The notes under the pieces are model-generated. The model was not told the origin of the DNA and did no database searches. It saw nothing but the letters and a program-made list of their open reading frames with translations. This document shows positions 6,201-6,543 of a DNA stretch of 6,543 nucleotides, piece by piece. The DNA lies in assembly GCA_002779455.1 (NCBI GenBank), contig PEWM01000155.1, positions 1 through 6,543 on the forward strand. The letters are read 5' to 3'. The translations under genes and the position numbers were made by a program. This DNA is from Deltaproteobacteria bacterium CG07_land_8_20_14_0_80_60_11. GTDB taxonomy: Bacteria > Desulfobacterota > Desulfobaccia > Desulfobaccales > 0-14-0-80-60-11. Position 1 is the stretch's first letter, and each line of letters starts with the position of its first letter.

Positions 6201-6534
6201 GCAGGAGTCGGTGGCCGAGGCCCTGGCCTGCGCCTCCCGGGCCAACACCGTTTTGTCCAAGGATTTCTTGCAACTGGAGTCCATCATCAGCAACCCCATT
6301 GACGAAAACTGCGACGGCTGCGCCTTCTGCGTGGACGCCTGCCCGTTTAAGGCCATCACGCTGCTGGAATACATGAAAGAGGGCAACCTCAGGAAAACCG
6401 TGGAAGTCAACCCCATCCAGTGCAAGGGTTGCGGCTCCTGTATGGCCACCTGCCCCAAGGCGGGCATCTACGTGGCCGGGTTCACCCCGGAACAGCTGGA
6501 AGCCCAGGTGGACGCGGCGTTAGGACTGATTTAG
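3283..6534 (+). CDS. NuoG-like / HdrA C-terminal half / second HdrA fusion, FAD iron-sulfur oxidoreductase
   Basis: This 1083-residue soluble protein is an electron hub. Residues 1-75 are a NuoG-type [2Fe-2S] domain (C34, C45, C48, C64). The following His-Cys cluster motif of NuoG is lost: only C96 remains. Two [4Fe-4S] motifs follow (C123/126/129/133 and C164/167/170/174). From about residue 193 the protein becomes HdrA: NAGLMAQG, YPQAVPKEPVIDRDNC, a [4Fe-4S] motif (C226/234/237/241), then the C-terminal part of the FAD domain. That part carries the HdrA cluster motif C324-x13-C338-x3-CC (342-343) and a flavin-site-like FSCGAFNGPKDIP (472-484). A second HdrA starts near 525: CNCG (532-535), C567, C592, C624, dinucleotide fold GGGVAG (671-676), C816-x10-C827-x3-CC (831-832), and a C-terminal 2[4Fe-4S] ferredoxin (C1010-1057). 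The second copy lacks the inserted ferredoxin. No molybdopterin domain is present. It likely links NuoEF-like subunits to bifurcating flavin chemistry; the partner substrate is unknown. Two in-frame stops (TAG, then TGA two codons on) end it. Confidence 0.93.
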   Translation: MINLTINDRPIEVSEGTTVLEAARKLGFTIPTLCHFEGLKPYGGCRLCMVEVTAGPRTLLTTACTYPVAEGLIVQTDTIEVQEARRFVIDLLLSRCPAVPALQVMAQQLGVAGPSYPQGDSDCILCGKCVRMCHEVQHASAIAMMGRGAKREVMTPFGEFSATCRTCGACLFVCPTGHINDLAKISGKTPKPRLSEFNAGLMAQGNIFKTYPQAVPKEPVIDRDNCVHMLTGDCGICAQTCPAGAIDYDQQDEQVTLDVGSVILAPGFKTFDPSGLTAYGYGRYPNVYTSLEFERILSPGGPLHGHVVRRSDGKEPKKIAWIHCVGMRSEREGEHPYCSNFCCMVALKQAVIAREHIGPELDMALFYMDMRTPRKDFEKYMVRIQNQGTRLIRSRVHTVSPAGAGGDLEVRYVTETGEVADEIFDAVVLSVGMVIPPDVVALAEKLKIPLSPNNFVEASCFEPTTTFREGIFSCGAFNGPKDIPQSVMEGSAAAAASTRSLAAARGALARKKEFPPELNVLEEPVRVGVFVCNCGLNIGGVADVPDIVAYAQNLSNVAYAQENLFTCSQDAQAVMVEKIKEHNLNRVVVASCSPSTHAPIFQDMLRTAGLNKYLFEMANIRNQCTWVHLNEPDKATGKCKDLVNMAVAKARLLQPLDYITVSVNHRALVIGGGVAGLTSALALADQGYVVDLVERKDRLGGNALKLHTTWRGGLVKPRLDALIRKVTGHDKITIHYNARVEGVSGVVGNFTTTLSTGTAIEHGVVVIAIGAEPLRPEGMYLYKQNPNVLLSLDLDIEITQKSERLKKAQAAAFILCVGSRTPERPYCNKVCCAHAVESAIKLKTINPEMDVYILYRDMRTYGERESLYQRARELGVIFIRHHLADLPRVEEADGRLKITVTDQILQMPVSFTVDFLTLATTIIPHQNAPLAELYKVPLNAEGFFTEAHAKIRPVEASTEGIYMAGLCHYPKPMQESVAEALACASRANTVLSKDFLQLESIISNPIDENCDGCAFCVDACPFKAITLLEYMKEGNLRKTVEVNPIQCKGCGSCMATCPKAGIYVAGFTPEQLEAQVDAALGLI

Positions 6535-6537
6535 GAG
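6533..6537 (+). promoter_or_regulatory. Ribosome binding site for the next operon gene
   Basis: AGGAG overlaps the TAG stop (6532-6534) of the preceding gene. A start codon is expected within about ten bases beyond it, at or past the right edge of the window. This shows tight coupling to a further downstream gene, whose identity is not visible. Confidence 0.6.
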
Positions 6538-6543
6538 TGAGCA

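Noticed and set aside
3700..6273. A very long open frame (857 codons) on the minus strand opposite the last gene
   Set aside because: It is a shadow of a high-GC gene: its translation is rich in Gly, His, Val and Gln without recognisable motifs, while the plus strand encodes clear HdrA and ferredoxin motifs throughout.

Overview
The window holds part of a single forward-strand operon for a soluble, flavin- and iron-sulfur-rich NAD(P)H/ferredoxin-type electron transfer complex. It combines complex I / hydrogenase 'diaphorase' modules (NuoE-, NuoF- and NuoG-like) with heterodisulfide reductase HdrA modules. High-GC coding sequence, ATGA gene overlap and the NuoEF plus HdrA combination suggest a strict anaerobe, most likely a sulfate-reducing or syntrophic member of the Desulfobacterota. 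That assignment is inference from gene content only.

Layout. Bases 2-619 are the 3' part of a gene whose start lies left of the window. It encodes an HdrA-type [4Fe-4S] ferredoxin motif running in frame into a complete NuoE-like [2Fe-2S] subunit. Bases 616-2526 encode a NuoF/HydB-like FMN and NADH subunit with a C-terminal 2[4Fe-4S] ferredoxin, translationally coupled through an ATGA overlap. Bases 2527-3282 are a clearly AT-richer island. It carries a REP-associated tyrosine transposase (RAYT) gene at 2588-3151, bracketed by a perfect 31-bp inverted pair of self-palindromic REP-like hairpins (2608-2638 and 3152-3182). Bases 3283-6534 encode a 1083-residue protein: a NuoG-like N-terminus, then the C-terminal half of an HdrA, then a second, nearly complete HdrA with its own FAD domain and terminal ferredoxin. 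A good Shine-Dalgarno sequence overlapping the last stop shows that the operon continues to the right.

How the parts fit. The NuoF-like protein would exchange electrons with NAD(H) or NADP(H) through FMN. The NuoE-like and NuoG-like clusters would carry them to the HdrA flavins, where bifurcation or confurcation with ferredoxin or another low-potential partner is plausible. Comparable NuoEFG-like plus HdrA-like sets occur in class II benzoyl-CoA reductase (BamB-I) complexes and in other Hdr-linked bifurcating complexes. Nothing in the window identifies the terminal acceptor.

The most striking point is that one HdrA appears to be split inside its inserted ferredoxin domain. The first cysteine motif of that domain is fused to NuoE at the left edge. 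The second cysteine motif and the C-terminal FAD half follow the NuoG-like clusters in the last gene. The nuoE-nuoF-nuoG segment thus looks lodged in frame within an hdrA gene, giving two proteins that may rebuild one flavin site in trans. A REP/RAYT unit was then inserted between the nuoF-like gene and the nuoG-hdrA fusion.
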